From NCBI GenBank assembly GCA_963674835.2, contig CAXXKC010000003.1, positions 2,728,001 to 2,792,000 on the forward strand: a stretch of 64,000 nt of DNA, in the 5' to 3' direction. The notes under the pieces are model-generated. The model was not told where the DNA came from and ran no database searches. It saw only the letters and a list, made by a program, of their open reading frames with translations. The DNA comes from G963674835 sp963674835 (GTDB lineage: Bacteria; Planctomycetota; Planctomycetia; Pirellulales; Thermoguttaceae). Made by a program: the position numbers and the translations under genes. Position 1 is the stretch's first letter, and each line of letters begins with the position of its first letter. Of this stretch, positions 1 to 9,289 are shown in pieces.

Positions 1-27
1 AGCGAGAATTGAGAGATTGCAGACAAA

Positions 28-51
28 GCCGGGGAGCTCCTGCTCCCCGGC
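28..51 (-). terminator. Intrinsic-type hairpin downstream of the DUF1559 gene
   Basis: A perfect 10-bp inverted repeat (gccggggagc / gctccccggc) surrounds a 4-nt loop. Read on the minus strand it lies 57 bases past the stop codon of the gene ending at 108 and is followed by TTTGTCT, a short T-rich tract. The stem is very GC-rich and perfect; the T tract is weak, so termination efficiency is uncertain. Confidence 0.6.
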
Positions 52-107
52 GAAAACAGCACCGTGCTCGATTGGCCCGGCAGGATTCACCATCCCGCAC
101 GACGACC

Positions 108-2495
108 TTAACGCATCTCGACCGGCTCGCGGCCACTGATGCTGAACATGGCATTGAGCTTGCTCTTGGCCGTACCTTGCGGAATCATCCGCACGGACCC
201 GTCGCAGAACAACGCCTCGAAGCCCCCGGGATGCAGACCGAACAAACCGGCGCTCGGATCATCCGCGTTGGGCGTGTAGTCCTCGGGCTTCGTCCAGATC
301 ACGGCCGACGCGTCGTTGGCTCCGACGGCCATGATCGTATTGGCCGTCCCATCCGTGATGTCCTGGATCTTCGTCCCCTCCTTGCCGTCGAAGAACCTCC
401 CCGAGCCACTGATACCGAGGTAATCTGTCCTGCCCGGTCCGGCCGTGCTGCTCGGATCGCGATAGACCGCCGGCATCCTGTCGATCAGTTTCTTGTTGTT
501 CGGACTGTCCCACGGCTCGTCTAGGTTGAACAGGCGATAGAGTCGCTCCTCACCCAGCAAGGGCAAAATGTGCACCCGCCAGCTCAACAGCGGCTTGCCC
601 TCCTTGTCCACACTGTACTGGGCGGGAAAGCGCTTGTGCATGTCGAGATAGTTGTGCATCGCTATGGCGATCTGCTTCAGATTGTTCATCGACTGCGACC
701 GGCGTGCGGCCTCGCGCGCGCCCTGCACGGCCGGTAGGAGTAGCGCGACGCTGATCGGCGCCGACGCAACGATGTTCCCGCCCGGCAACGTCTGCCGGCT
801 GGTCATCTCGATGCCGTTCTCCGTCCGCCGTACGCTCACGATCGCCGGCGACAGATGCTTGCTGATCGCCTCGGCCGAAGGAATCGCCGCCATGTTGAAA
901 TCGATCCCCTGCCGATGCAGCTCGCCGTTGGCAAGCTGCGCCCAGATGGGCACCAACGGATAGATGAACTGGAACACTTGCTTCGTGTCAACGTACAAAA
1001 ACTTCTCCGGGGCCTCCGAACCCTCCAGCATCTGCGAAACCTCCGGCACCGCCGCCAGCGACTTGCCCTTCTTCTTCGCGCTCAAGTACGCCTTCACCGT
1101 CTGGGGAAACAACCCCACGATCAGCCGCTTCTCGGCGATGCACCAAGCCGGCGTCACGGCGACTCCTCGCTTGGGAATCTCCAGGTACTCGATCTCCTCC
1201 CCCTTGAATTTCATCTTCTCGATTCGCGGGCCGTTCCGTTCGTCACCGGCGCGTTGGACTGTGTCAGTCAGCTTGCGGATGCTCTCCTTGAGCCGCTCGG
1301 GATTGTCGACATCGACGACCAGCGCAGCGCCGGTCGGCAGCAGCCCGCCCTGGCTTGGCGACAGGTAGATCCGCCATACGTCACCCAGCGGCTCCAGCAA
1401 CCCGGCGCGCAGCTCGACGCCCGTCTCTCGCTCCATTCGTTGCACATCGTCCAACATCTTCTTGTGCGCCCGGGGATCCAGCGTTTCGACGATTCCCAGC
1501 AGCGTGTCGTAAACCTGGGCCACATCGAACCGCGCCGCGGCGGCGACTAGCGCGTCGCGCGGGATCGGCGCCATGTCTTTCGCCGTCAACGGCTCGTCCG
1601 GCAGCAACCCCAGTAACCCTTCCGGCTTGCCGTCCGTCACGACGAGTACCTTGGTGACAAACTCTTTCTCGCCCAACCCTGTGGTCGACGCTAGCGCCGT
1701 GACGTTGTTCAGGCCGACGGCCTTGATGGCCGACTCGACTTTCGAATTTGCGGCCGCCTTGAGGGCCAACTCCTTTAGCGCCGTGATGTTGATGTACGAT
1801 AGGGTCGCGCGGCGCTCGATGGGCAATCGCTCGCGGATCTGCTGCAACCACGCCGGCGGCTCGCTCGCGCCGCGCTCCAGCATGCCCTCGAGCACTCCAT
1901 CGCCCACCCCGATGCCCAGGTATCCCTCGCGAACTCCCCAGAAAATCGGCGGTATCTTCGGATCAACCTGAATCCGATAACCCCGATTGCCGGCGATCTC
2001 GACTTCCTTGACCGCTTGCGGCAGAAACTGTTGCTGGTAGGCCACCAACAGCTTCTCCAACGCGTCGGCGTCGTCGCCCAGGCCGATCACCATGCCCGCG
2101 CGCATGTCGGGCTGGGCCGGCGGAAGCGTGACCTCCGACACGAAGATCACCCCCGACTTCCCAAGCAACTTGGGCACCCACCGCGAAAGATCCTCGACGA
2201 CCATGGCCGCCGCCCGCGGCTGCTTTTCGGCCGCCTTCTTCAGACCCTCAGTCGCTGCACGCACGATCTCGGCAAACAGCTTCTGCACCTCTGGCTCGGC
2301 CAGGAGTTGTTCGGTCTGGTTCGAGCTGTGGGCATCCGGCTTCTCGGTCGCCGCCCAGCTAACGTACGCCAGACAATGCTCCGGCGCCACCGCGGCCATC
2401 ACCGGATCTTCTTCGGCCGGCGGAACACCCAGGGGAATCGCTCCCCCCAAGCCAAGCAACATGACCAACATGGGAAACCAGCTAACGGTTGCCAT
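108..2495 (-). CDS. DUF1559 domain-containing secreted planctomycete protein
   Basis: The 795-aa protein starts with a signal peptide ([19 protein letters not shown]) and has a long N-terminal region of unknown fold. Its C-terminal third is the DUF1559 domain typical of Planctomycetota: the segment [20 protein letters not shown] at about residue 600, an [10 protein letters not shown] segment, and the closing pattern [21 protein letters not shown]1559 is usually found behind a pilin-like helix; here it is fused behind the large N-terminal region instead. The start at 2495 is preferred over an upstream in-frame ATG at 2681 because GGAAAGGGGTG precedes it and a signal peptide follows at once. 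A promoter candidate lies at 2553-2580. The molecular role of DUF1559 is unknown. Confidence 0.85.
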   Translation of the reverse strand: MATVSWFPMLVMLLGLGGAIPLGVPPAEEDPVMAAVAPEHCLAYVSWAATEKPDAHSSNQTEQLLAEPEVQKLFAEIVRAATEGLKKAAEKQPRAAAMVVEDLSRWVPKLLGKSGVIFVSEVTLPPAQPDMRAGMVIGLGDDADALEKLLVAYQQQFLPQAVKEVEIAGNRGYRIQVDPKIPPIFWGVREGYLGIGVGDGVLEGMLERGASEPPAWLQQIRERLPIERRATLSYINITALKELALKAAANSKVESAIKAVGLNNVTALASTTGLGEKEFVTKVLVVTDGKPEGLLGLLPDEPLTAKDMAPIPRDALVAAAARFDVAQVYDTLLGIVETLDPRAHKKMLDDVQRMERETGVELRAGLLEPLGDVWRIYLSPSQGGLLPTGAALVVDVDNPERLKESIRKLTDTVQRAGDERNGPRIEKMKFKGEEIEYLEIPKRGVAVTPAWCIAEKRLIVGLFPQTVKAYLSAKKKGKSLAAVPEVSQMLEGSEAPEKFLYVDTKQVFQFIYPLVPIWAQLANGELHRQGIDFNMAAIPSAEAISKHLSPAIVSVRRTENGIEMTSRQTLPGGNIVASAPISVALLLPAVQGAREAARRSQSMNNLKQIAIAMHNYLDMHKRFPAQYSVDKEGKPLLSWRVHILPLLGEERLYRLFNLDEPWDSPNNKKLIDRMPAVYRDPSSTAGPGRTDYLGISGSGRFFDGKEGTKIQDITDGTANTIMAVGANDASAVIWTKPEDYTPNADDPSAGLFGLHPGGFEALFCDGSVRMIPQGTAKSKLNAMFSISGREPVEMR

Positions 2496-2552
2496 CGATT
2501 CACCCCTTTCCTGTAGAGTGCCAGAGCGGGAAGAACCACCCCTGAAGGCGAT

Positions 2553-2580
2553 ATGATAGCATTCGCCAATTCGGCCGCAA
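2553..2580 (-). promoter_or_regulatory. Candidate sigma70-type promoter of the DUF1559 gene
   Basis: On the minus strand TTGCGG (2575-2580) and TATCAT (2553-2558) are 16 bp apart, about 55 bases upstream of the chosen start. The -10 matches consensus at 5 of 6 positions, the -35 at 4 of 6. This is prediction only. Confidence 0.4.
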
Positions 2581-2702
2581 TCTTGGCCAATCGTTGCGAA
2601 GATGAGCGAAAGAGGCCTTGCCCCCGCCAAATATACCCCTACGCCCCCTACCAGGCAACCGCCCGGCGGCGCCCACTCCAAAGCGGCGGGCCTCCCCTCT
2701 CG

Positions 2703-4169
2703 TTACTCTTCCAACCAAAACGAGTAGAGTTGCGCGTTTTGCAGTGTGAATCGCAACCGAACCGATTTGCCCCGTTGCTCGGCGAGGTCCCCCAACTGCC
2801 ACGTCACCGCGGCATGTGGCTCATCGCTGGTGATGGGCCGGGCCACCGCCACGGGTTTTTCCCCATCGTTCAGTACCTCCAGGCCCAAACTTCCGCCCGC
2901 CGCGTTCACATTGACACATAGCTTCGCTCCCGTGACCACAAACGGTTTCGTAACGAGCGTGCCCGGCTTCTCACCAGCGTCCAGCGAGATGAATCCGTCG
3001 CGCCGAAGCACGGCCAGGCACACGGCGCCCCATTTCGGATCGGCGTTGGCCGGCGGCTCGCGGTACTTGAGGCCCGTGTAATAGAACCACATTTCGTCGC
3101 CATGCATGACGGGCACACTGGGAGGAAGCAGTTGCGTCAAGTCGTACGCCCCTTGTCCGATCGGTGATGGGCCGATGAACGCCTGGCGATCGCCCAAACG
3201 CTGCCAGGTCTGCAGATCGCGCGTGCAAGCCAACTGAATCCAGTGAAACCCGTCGGTGTTGTTGCCCACTTTGCCGGTCGCGTAGTACACCGCCGGCATC
3301 CCCACGTACAGTCCCTCGTAGCGGAACAACCCCAGGTTGTAGATGTCGGCGTTGTAATCGGCCGGAGCGTTGTACGTGGGATGCTCGAGCGTGGGATCGG
3401 CCATCCTTGCCCGAATGATCTCCTTGGCCCGGCGCTGATCCTCCGCATCCGATTGGAAGATCTCGCTCAAGCGGTTCCAGGTCACGAAATCCTTACTCGT
3501 CCAAACGGCATGCGCCCGGCCGAACTTGCCAAATGTCTTCAGCGTGGCGATGTAAGTGCGCGTGAGAGGATCGTAACTCAGATTCCCCTCGTCGCTCCCG
3601 GAGAGTTTGGACGCATGGATGTGCGTCCAATGCAGTCCGTCGGCGCTGATGACCGGTTGTCGCCCCTCGGCCCCCAACAGACCCTTGTAACGACGGCTGG
3701 GATCGGGATCGCCCGGTGTGTACAGCACGCTTTCAAGGTAGTTGGCCGGCCATCGAAGCGCCGGATCCACTTCAAGCAAGTTGTTCTCGTTCGAACCCTC
3801 GTATGCCCGCTGCCGCAGATGAGGTTTCGTCCAATGAATGCCGTCGGCGCTCTCGGCATAGGCTGCACCCGCATACCGTGGGTTGAGCGGGCAAACGGCC
3901 AGCCACATTTGGAAGACCTGTCGCTCTGCGTTCCATGCCGGTGCACAGCGGGTCTGTATCCACACTTCCCAGGGCTGGTCTGGACGAATCACGGCCCCCT
4001 TCTTCGTCGGCGAGTGCATCGTCTTCTTCAGCCCCTCGCACCGGGCGATGCCGTGGTCATCCAGAAAGAGCTGCCGCTGACCGACGGGAAACGAAATGGT
4101 CTCGGCCACAAGCTGCGACGAGAACAATGCTAGCGCGCCTGACAGGAAGAAGGACGGTCGAATGGTCAT
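2703..4169 (-). CDS. Secreted glycosidase-like five-bladed beta-propeller protein
   Basis: The 488-aa protein has a signal peptide (SFFLSGALALFSSQLVAE) and then the pattern of the GH32/GH43/GH62/GH68 beta-propeller superfamily: repeated short blades with SADGIHW, SADGLHWTHIH and WTSKDFVTWNR motifs. Such proteins are abundant in Planctomycetota, often near sulfatase or polysaccharide-degradation genes, but this one cannot be placed in a numbered glycoside hydrolase family by eye and its catalytic carboxylates are not certain. The start at 4169 is chosen because it opens the signal peptide and has AGGAC upstream; the reading frame continues to 4214 without supporting signals. It is monocistronic, with a near-consensus promoter at 4251-4280. 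Confidence 0.7.
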   Translation of the reverse strand: MTIRPSFFLSGALALFSSQLVAETISFPVGQRQLFLDDHGIARCEGLKKTMHSPTKKGAVIRPDQPWEVWIQTRCAPAWNAERQVFQMWLAVCPLNPRYAGAAYAESADGIHWTKPHLRQRAYEGSNENNLLEVDPALRWPANYLESVLYTPGDPDPSRRYKGLLGAEGRQPVISADGLHWTHIHASKLSGSDEGNLSYDPLTRTYIATLKTFGKFGRAHAVWTSKDFVTWNRLSEIFQSDAEDQRRAKEIIRARMADPTLEHPTYNAPADYNADIYNLGLFRYEGLYVGMPAVYYATGKVGNNTDGFHWIQLACTRDLQTWQRLGDRQAFIGPSPIGQGAYDLTQLLPPSVPVMHGDEMWFYYTGLKYREPPANADPKWGAVCLAVLRRDGFISLDAGEKPGTLVTKPFVVTGAKLCVNVNAAGGSLGLEVLNDGEKPVAVARPITSDEPHAAVTWQLGDLAEQRGKSVRLRFTLQNAQLYSFWLEE

Positions 4170-4250
4170 GGCGATGGATGTCCTATGGGCCAAACACTGG
4201 CGGGCAACCCGCATCGAAGTCGTCAGCGACGCCGTTGACGCTACTACCAG

Positions 4251-4280
4251 ATCTTAGGTACGCTCGCCGAGCACTGTCAA
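4251..4280 (-). promoter_or_regulatory. Promoter of the beta-propeller gene
   Basis: On the minus strand a perfect TTGACA (4275-4280) is followed 18 bp later by TAAGAT (4251-4256). The predicted transcript starts near 4244, about 75 bases before the start codon at 4169. It sits in the 123-bp space between this gene and murJ. Confidence 0.6.
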
Positions 4281-4292
4281 TTGCCTTCCGAT

Positions 4293-5933
4293 TCACGAAA
4301 GCGACGCCGCGCGGTCTTCCGGCCTCAGAAGCGTCCGAAATTCGCTGCGGCCAATCAGTGCGAACGTGGCGAAGTAGACGGCGACCGCCGCGGCCAGCGG
4401 CACGAGGACTCGGGCCAATTTCACGCTCAACCCGCCCGTCGCCGGAACGGCCTCCAGCACGAAATAGCCGGCGACCGACATCGCGGTGGTGGCCGCTGCG
4501 GCGCGGAGGGCCGTGGCCGCCAGCTCGGACCAGCCGACCCGACTTTCCCGGCGCGAGAAGACCGCCAGCAGCAACACGACCTGCACGCCCGAAGCCACCG
4601 ACGTCGACACGGCCAGTCCTCCTTCGGCCAACCGCCAAACGAGCAAGATGTTCATCGCGAAGTTCATCGCAACCACCGCCGCGCCGATCTTCATAGGCGT
4701 CACGCGGTCGCCCAGCGCATAAAACCCGCGCACAACGACCGGCAACGCGCAGAAGGCCCACACACCCGAGCCGTACAGCATGATCATCCGTGCCGCTCTT
4801 GCCGCGTCTTCCGCGGTGAACTGCCCATGCCGAAAGAGCAAATCGGTCAGCGGCGCCGCCAGAAGCATCAATCCGGCACCGGCGGGAACAGCCAGAAAGA
4901 GAACCAGCCGGCAGCCGAGCGTCAAGTCGCTGCCCAACCGCTGCCGATCACCACGGGCAGCATGACGGCTCAATAGCGGAAAAATGGCCGTAGCCACCGC
5001 CAAGCCCAGCAGCCCCAGGGGGAACTGATACATTCGCTCGCCATAGTAGATTGATGCAACGGCTCCTTGCCGCATCGGATACGCCACATCGCCCGGCAGC
5101 CACGCGATCCGCTGGATGCCCGACGTCGGTGCAGAGAGTCCCCAGGCGATGAGGCTGTCCATCAGCGTGTTGATCTGGGTGATCGTCAGGCCGAGGACCA
5201 TCGGGGCCATGCCGCGAACAACCTGCCCCAAGGCGCCGCGCGCCGCCGACCAGCGGTAGTCGAAGCGGAACCCGGCCCGGCGCAGCGCCGGCCAGAGCAC
5301 GCCCAGTTGGCACACGCCACTGACCGTAACGGCCACGGCCACCACGTACGCCTGCATCTCCCGATTCGCGCCGAAGTAAGGCGCCACGCCCCAGACGGCG
5401 GCCAACCAACACACGTTCAACAAGGCCGGTGCCAAAGCCGGCACGGTGAAACGCATCAGCGCGTGTAATGTGGCCGATATCTGCGCCGCCAGGCAGACCA
5501 GCAGCAGGTAGGGCATCATCACCGCCGATAGTCCGGTCACCAATCGCACTCGCGGCACGTCGCCCCACAATATCCACACCGCGCCCAGCGCCCCTTCCAT
5601 CACCACGACCACCAGCGCCAGGACCACCGACAGCCAGACCAGGCACACGCTGACCACCTGCCACGCCCGCGAGCGATCGCGTTCCAGTTCGGCGGTAACC
5701 ACGGGCAGATAGCTGACCGCCATCGCGCCCTCGCCGAACAGCCGCCGGAGGAGATTCGGGATTCGGAACGCCAGCACGAAGGCATCCATCACCCCCCCGT
5801 GCGACATCCCCAGAAGGGCCGCCATGGCCATGTCGCGCAACATCCCCAACGTGCGACTGGCCAGTGTCCCCAAACTGGTAATACCAGCGCCGCGAATCAG
5901 GGGATGTCGCACGGATCCTGCCATGCGAAGCAT
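4293..5933 (-). CDS. murJ: Lipid II flippase MurJ
   Basis: This multipass membrane protein of about 546 residues flips lipid II across the cytoplasmic membrane for peptidoglycan synthesis. It shows the MurJ/MviN N-terminal signature (GITSLGTLASRTLGMLRD, then AFRIPNLLRRLFGEGAMAVSYLPV) and about 14 hydrophobic segments. The length matches the family (510-550 aa). The frame stays open to 6254, but the homology begins just after 5924, so MLRMAGS (5933) or MAGS (5924) is the likely start; neither has a clear ribosome binding site. It is transcribed divergently from the small gene at 6248. Confidence 0.9.
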   Translation of the reverse strand: MLRMAGSVRHPLIRGAGITSLGTLASRTLGMLRDMAMAALLGMSHGGVMDAFVLAFRIPNLLRRLFGEGAMAVSYLPVVTAELERDRSRAWQVVSVCLVWLSVVLALVVVVMEGALGAVWILWGDVPRVRLVTGLSAVMMPYLLLVCLAAQISATLHALMRFTVPALAPALLNVCWLAAVWGVAPYFGANREMQAYVVAVAVTVSGVCQLGVLWPALRRAGFRFDYRWSAARGALGQVVRGMAPMVLGLTITQINTLMDSLIAWGLSAPTSGIQRIAWLPGDVAYPMRQGAVASIYYGERMYQFPLGLLGLAVATAIFPLLSRHAARGDRQRLGSDLTLGCRLVLFLAVPAGAGLMLLAAPLTDLLFRHGQFTAEDAARAARMIMLYGSGVWAFCALPVVVRGFYALGDRVTPMKIGAAVVAMNFAMNILLVWRLAEGGLAVSTSVASGVQVVLLLAVFSRRESRVGWSELAATALRAAAATTAMSVAGYFVLEAVPATGGLSVKLARVLVPLAAAVAVYFATFALIGRSEFRTLLRPEDRAASLS

Positions 5934-6126
5934 CGTAAAGAACAACGGCCGAATTCGGAAGCCGGAATTCGCCCGATCGATCTCAACCCCGGCCACCCCA
6001 ATGCCAGCTCGCCGATGGCTTTCCCGACGCTGCCCCCTCCTCCCCGTTTTCCATAACGTCCCCTGGCATTGCGTGCCGAAGACTCTATCATTGAATGTCG
6101 GAACCAGCCAACGCACCACACCTGTT

Positions 6127-6154
6127 TTGAGGCGGGTTCGTGCGATGGTATACG
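6127..6154 (+). promoter_or_regulatory. Weak promoter candidate in the 314-bp murJ / 6248 divergent gap
   Basis: TTGAGG (6127-6132) and TATACG (6149-6154) are 16 bp apart, each matching consensus at 4 of 6 positions. A transcript would start near 6161, 87 bases before the ATG at 6248. Nothing else was recognised in the gap 5934-6247. Confidence 0.3.
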
Positions 6155-6247
6155 TCGCGGCGGGCGAATGCGGCCGAGCGTTGCGTGGCTCCCAGGTTCC
6201 CGTAACAGTCTCGTTCCTCAACGATCTTGTTTGGATTTCTCGGCACC

Positions 6248-6508
6248 ATGGCAAAGCGATCGGCGTACCAAGATCGGGTCATCCGCAATTACTATCAAAA
6301 CCTGGACGCCATCACGCTCCAACGGCTGAGCGAGTTGGTTTCCGACCTCTATCTCGCCGAGGGGAAAGCCCGTCAGCGGATTTGGCAGCGCGCGGCGGCC
6401 GCACTTCAGAAGGCCCAAATCCCCCAAAACCGCATCGATCACCTCCTGAGCAGCGATAATCCCACGCTCCTGGCCAATCTGGTCCAGGAGTTGCTCGATC
6501 GAAAGTAG
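6248..6508 (+). CDS. Small conserved planctomycete protein, helical
   Basis: This 86-aa, mostly alpha-helical protein (begins MAKRSAYQDRVIRNYYQNL) has many charged residues and no membrane segment. Its composition and codon use look like a real gene, and similar short proteins occur in Pirellulales as far as can be recalled, but no function is known. The ATG at 6248 is preferred over an in-frame ATG at 6227 because it gives a typical basic N terminus. It lies 158 bases before thyX on the same strand. Confidence 0.65.
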   Translation: MAKRSAYQDRVIRNYYQNLDAITLQRLSELVSDLYLAEGKARQRIWQRAAAALQKAQIPQNRIDHLLSSDNPTLLANLVQELLDRK

Positions 6509-6665
6509 TCCGCGGCCGGCCTCCCTGCCCCTGGCTCTCGATCCTCACTGCGATAAAATGGGGACAGTTCGCCCCCAAGATCGAGCCTCCGCTCCGCGTC
6601 GCCAGTCCGGCATTGTCTTCTCGGGGGTCGATCGTCGAACCCCTTGTCTGCGAGGACCGTCACGG

Positions 6666-7607
6666 ATGTCCACCAACGCTGCCCTGATCGAACAGTTGCG
6701 ATGGAAGAAGTTTCCCGTGCTGGACGACGGGTTCGTTTGTCTGGTCGATGCCATGGGCGACGATCAGGCAATCGTGCAGGCCGCACGCGTCAGCTATGGC
6801 GAAGGAACGCGAAAGACGTCGGACGACCGCACGTTGATCCGGTATCTCATGCGGCACCAGCACACTACGCCATTCGAAATGGTCGAACTCAAGTTCCTCC
6901 TCCGCGTGCCGATGGACTGCTGGCGGCAGTGGATCCGGCACCGCACAGCGTCGATCAACGAATACAGCACGCGATATTCGATCGCCATCGACGCCGCCCA
7001 GGCGACGTCACCCGACGGCTGGCGCGTGCAGGCCGTCGGCAACCGCCAAGGCAGCGAAGGGGTGCTGGACGACCAGATCGGCGCCGACCTGACCGCCGAA
7101 GAAGTCGAATTCCAGGGCAAAGCCCGGCGGCTCTACCAGCGGCGGCTCCAGTTGGGGATCGCGAGGGAACAGGCCCGCAAGGACCTGCCCCTTTCGACAT
7201 ACACCGAGGCCTACTGGAAGATCGATCTGCACAATTTGCTACACTTCCTCTACCTGAGAATGGACCGGCACGCGCAACTGGAAATCCGCCAGTACGCCAC
7301 GACCCTCGGCGAAGACATCGTCCGTCCGCTGTTCCCCTTGGCCTGGGAAGCGTTCGTCGATTACCGGCTGGAATCGTTGGACCTGACGCGGCTGGATCGC
7401 GGGGTCATCACGCGGCTCGCCCAGTCCGGACGCATCCCCGCCGGCGAAGCGGAATTCCTCGCCGCACAGGATCCCAGCTGGACCGAGCTGACCCGCTGCC
7501 GCGAACGCGACGAATGCCGGATGAAATTGGCACATTTGGGAATTCTCCACCTGGACTTACCACCCTCTGAATCCAAGGAACCAAACCATGGACACGGCGA
7601 CTCTTGA
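6666..7607 (+). CDS. thyX: Flavin-dependent thymidylate synthase
   Basis: The 313-aa enzyme methylates dUMP to dTMP using FAD, NADPH and methylenetetrahydrofolate. The ThyX signature RHRTASINEYSTRYS (RHR-x7-S) lies near residue 95, preceded by LMRHQHTTPFEMVELKF and followed by LHNLLHFLYLRMDRHAQLEIR, all family hallmarks. The protein is longer than the usual 220-260 aa because of a C-terminal tail rich in charged residues. The start at 6666 is chosen because homology begins immediately after it; the frame extends upstream to 6558. Its last 20 bases overlap the start of the next gene. Confidence 0.95.
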   Translation: MSTNAALIEQLRWKKFPVLDDGFVCLVDAMGDDQAIVQAARVSYGEGTRKTSDDRTLIRYLMRHQHTTPFEMVELKFLLRVPMDCWRQWIRHRTASINEYSTRYSIAIDAAQATSPDGWRVQAVGNRQGSEGVLDDQIGADLTAEEVEFQGKARRLYQRRLQLGIAREQARKDLPLSTYTEAYWKIDLHNLLHFLYLRMDRHAQLEIRQYATTLGEDIVRPLFPLAWEAFVDYRLESLDLTRLDRGVITRLAQSGRIPAGEAEFLAAQDPSWTELTRCRERDECRMKLAHLGILHLDLPPSESKEPNHGHGDS

Positions 7608-7974
7608 ATTGATCAAAATCAACCAGCGGCTTCTCGAGAGCATTGCGGCCGGCGACTGGGAAACGTACGCGGCCCTGTGCGACCCGACGCTCTCGGCGTT
7701 CGAAGCGGAGGCCCGCGGTCACCTGGTCGAAGGAATGGACTTCCACCGCTTCTATTTCGACCTGGACAGCCAGCGCGGCCCGTCCAACACGACAATGTGC
7801 GCCCCCCACGTGCGCATTCTGGGCGATACGGCGATCGTCAGCTATGTGCGATTGGTGCAACACTTGGACGAGAATCGCCGTCCGGTCACCGACCGCTCCG
7901 AGGAAACCCGCGTCTGGCATCGCGGCGAGGCTGGCTGGCGCCACGTCCATTTCCATCGCTCTGCCACCGCGTAG
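7588..7974 (+). CDS. NTF2-fold protein, CaMKII association-domain family
   Basis: The 128-aa protein fits the cone-shaped NTF2/SnoaL fold and specifically the CaMKII_AD-like family: LLESIAAGDWETYAALCDP, then HLVEGMDFHRFYFDL and a C-terminal ETRVWHRGEAGWRHVHFHRS. Bacterial members are uncharacterised small-ligand or oligomerisation domains. AAGGA lies 8 bases before the ATG. The gene starts inside the end of thyX in another frame, so the two are probably translationally coupled; no functional link to thymidylate synthesis is established. Confidence 0.8.
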   Translation: MDTATLELIKINQRLLESIAAGDWETYAALCDPTLSAFEAEARGHLVEGMDFHRFYFDLDSQRGPSNTTMCAPHVRILGDTAIVSYVRLVQHLDENRRPVTDRSEETRVWHRGEAGWRHVHFHRSATA

Positions 7975-8295
7975 CCTGCCGACGCATGGCGCGAGGCGAC
8001 ATCTGCCGTCGCGACTAGGCAAGATAGTGTGTTGCGGCAATGCCACCGAGGCCCAGCGTGCTGGCCGCCTTGATGATCCACGGCGGCCCGCCGTTCTGGG
8101 CGGCCCTCTGCCGGTGGTGAGCCTCTTGCCGATCTTGGGAGCCGCTGATATCCTACCCAATGCTTGCATGGCCAAGATGTGACTCCTGGCCGCTTGCCTC
8201 GGTTTTCCGGCCTCCCGGCGGTCGGTTTCCGCCGACAGGCCATGCACGACTGAGCAACGGGTGGACCAAATTCACTTCTCCCAAGGATGCCTCCC
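7975..8295 (+). other. Intergenic region, nothing recognised
   Basis: This 321-bp stretch between the NTF2-fold gene and the gene at 8296 shows no convincing coding sequence, RNA gene or terminator. Open frames here on either strand look like shadows with unnatural composition. Confidence 0.4.
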
Positions 8296-8559
8296 ATGAA
8301 ACGAGACGAAATCCTTGCGCAACTCGCCGCCGGACAGATGTCGCCGGAAGATGCGGGGAAACTCCTGGACGAACTCGAACGGCCAAAGCGCGGCCTCTAC
8401 TGCAAGGTGAGCCCCAAGGGGGCCGTCAGCCTTTACGGACTGCAGCGCATGCCGGTCACGCTATACATGGAACAATGGCAGCGGCTCCTCGAGTTCAGCG
8501 ATCAGATCCGGGAGTTCATCCAGGAGCACGACAAAGAGCTCAAACGCAAGGGAGATTGA
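8296..8559 (+). CDS. Small conserved hypothetical protein
   Basis: This 87-aa soluble protein begins with a helical segment (KRDEILAQLAAGQMSPEDAG) resembling short oligomerisation helices of the SHOCT type, followed by a beta-rich core (GLYCKVSPKGAVSLYGLQRM) and a charged C-terminal helix. No function is known. AAGG ends 9 bases before the ATG at 8296, which favours this start over the ATG at 8287. It is the last gene before the phage-derived block. Confidence 0.65.
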   Translation: MKRDEILAQLAAGQMSPEDAGKLLDELERPKRGLYCKVSPKGAVSLYGLQRMPVTLYMEQWQRLLEFSDQIREFIQEHDKELKRKGD

Positions 8560-8672
8560 GCCGGCACAGGCTTCCATGAAACGCGGGCTTGGCTCCACGC
8601 CACGACGACGGCCGACTCGTTGAACCGGCTGTCTGTTCGTCCTCGTCTTTTCATGCCCGTGCGAAACTTCTC

Positions 8673-8702
8673 TTGAAATTGGGCCACCGCTTCGGCTAGG
8701 CT
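8673..8702 (+). promoter_or_regulatory. Promoter-like element at the left edge of the phage block
   Basis: TTGAAA (8673-8678) and TAGGCT (8697-8702) are 18 bp apart and followed by GCGC. The arrangement resembles the two better conserved copies at 17307 and 20446 (TTGAAA, 17 bp, TAAGYT, then GCAC). Only the hexamers are similar here, so this copy is tentative. It lies in the 331-bp gap 8560-8890, upstream of the hairpin at 8823. Confidence 0.35.
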
Positions 8703-8822
8703 GCGCGTTGTTCGATGGGTATTCGCAGAGCCTATTGAGCCCCGCACGCCTTGCCGAACCGGCTGGCCGTCGTGACGGCACAGACGGCGTCCAGGCAACG
8801 TGGAGGCCGAAGGTATCCCAAA

Positions 8823-8860
8823 AGCCCGTCGCTGGAAAGTTCCAGCGGCGGGCTTTTTTT
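8823..8860 (+). terminator. Rho-independent terminator at the left edge of the phage block
   Basis: A 13-bp stem (8823-8835 with 8842-8854, one G-U pair) is followed by seven T residues (8854-8860). It is preceded by GGTATCC at 8812-8818. A similar element with GGTATCC, hairpin and T-run is found at 20721-20774. It lies 30 bases before the first phage-block start codon and would stop or attenuate incoming transcription. Confidence 0.85.
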
Positions 8861-8890
8861 GTTGGTCCAGTGCACGTTCTTCCCGTTGCC

Positions 8891-9289
8891 ATGCTCGCGC
8901 CCGCAGTCGTCCAACGAATTCGTCAGCTTCTCGCCGAAGGCCAACTCAGCCAACGGATGATCGCCCGAACCACTGGCGTCAGCCGCGGGACGGTCGCAAC
9001 GATCGCCTTGGGCCGGCGCCCCGACTACGAGGCCATGCGCCGACAGCGCCAGGCCGAACGGGAGCAACCCGACGGACCTCTCCAGCGCTGCCCTACGTGC
9101 GGCGGCCAGGTGATCATGCCATGCCGCCGCTGCCGGCTCGAAGAAATGATCCGGGCGGGTCGCGTCCCTCGGCTGCCGAGGCGGCCCGAGGAGGATCTCC
9201 AGTTGCAGTTGGTCGGTGCCCACCGAGAACGCTACGAGCGGCTGCACGCCCTGCGCTTGGCGGGGCAGGTCGAAGAGGAATCGCTATGA
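8891..9289 (+). CDS. HTH / zinc-ribbon DNA-binding protein, phage type
   Basis: The 132-aa protein has an N-terminal helix-turn-helix (RIRQLLAEGQLSQRMIARTT, then GVSRGTVATIALGRR, residues about 7-40) like resolvase or sigma-factor HTHs, followed by a four-cysteine zinc ribbon (CPTCGGQVIMPCRRC, near residue 60). This combination fits a transcription regulator of the phage block. It is first in the co-directional series and its TGA overlaps the ATG of the next gene. The start is set downstream of the terminator at 8823-8860, since the longer frame from 8708 would have to translate through that hairpin. Confidence 0.7.
   Translation: MLAPAVVQRIRQLLAEGQLSQRMIARTTGVSRGTVATIALGRRPDYEAMRRQRQAEREQPDGPLQRCPTCGGQVIMPCRRCRLEEMIRAGRVPRLPRRPEEDLQLQLVGAHRERYERLHALRLAGQVEEESL

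Noticed and set aside
2496..2681. Upstream extension of the DUF1559 gene to an ATG at 2681
   Set aside because: The added residues have no signal peptide or family resemblance, the promoter candidate lies inside them, and the ATG at 2495 has a good ribosome binding site and starts the signal peptide.
8560..8890. Left attachment site or tRNA target for the phage block
   Set aside because: No tRNA-like sequence or matching direct repeat was found at the two ends (8.6 and 31.5 kb), although a full repeat search could not be run by eye.
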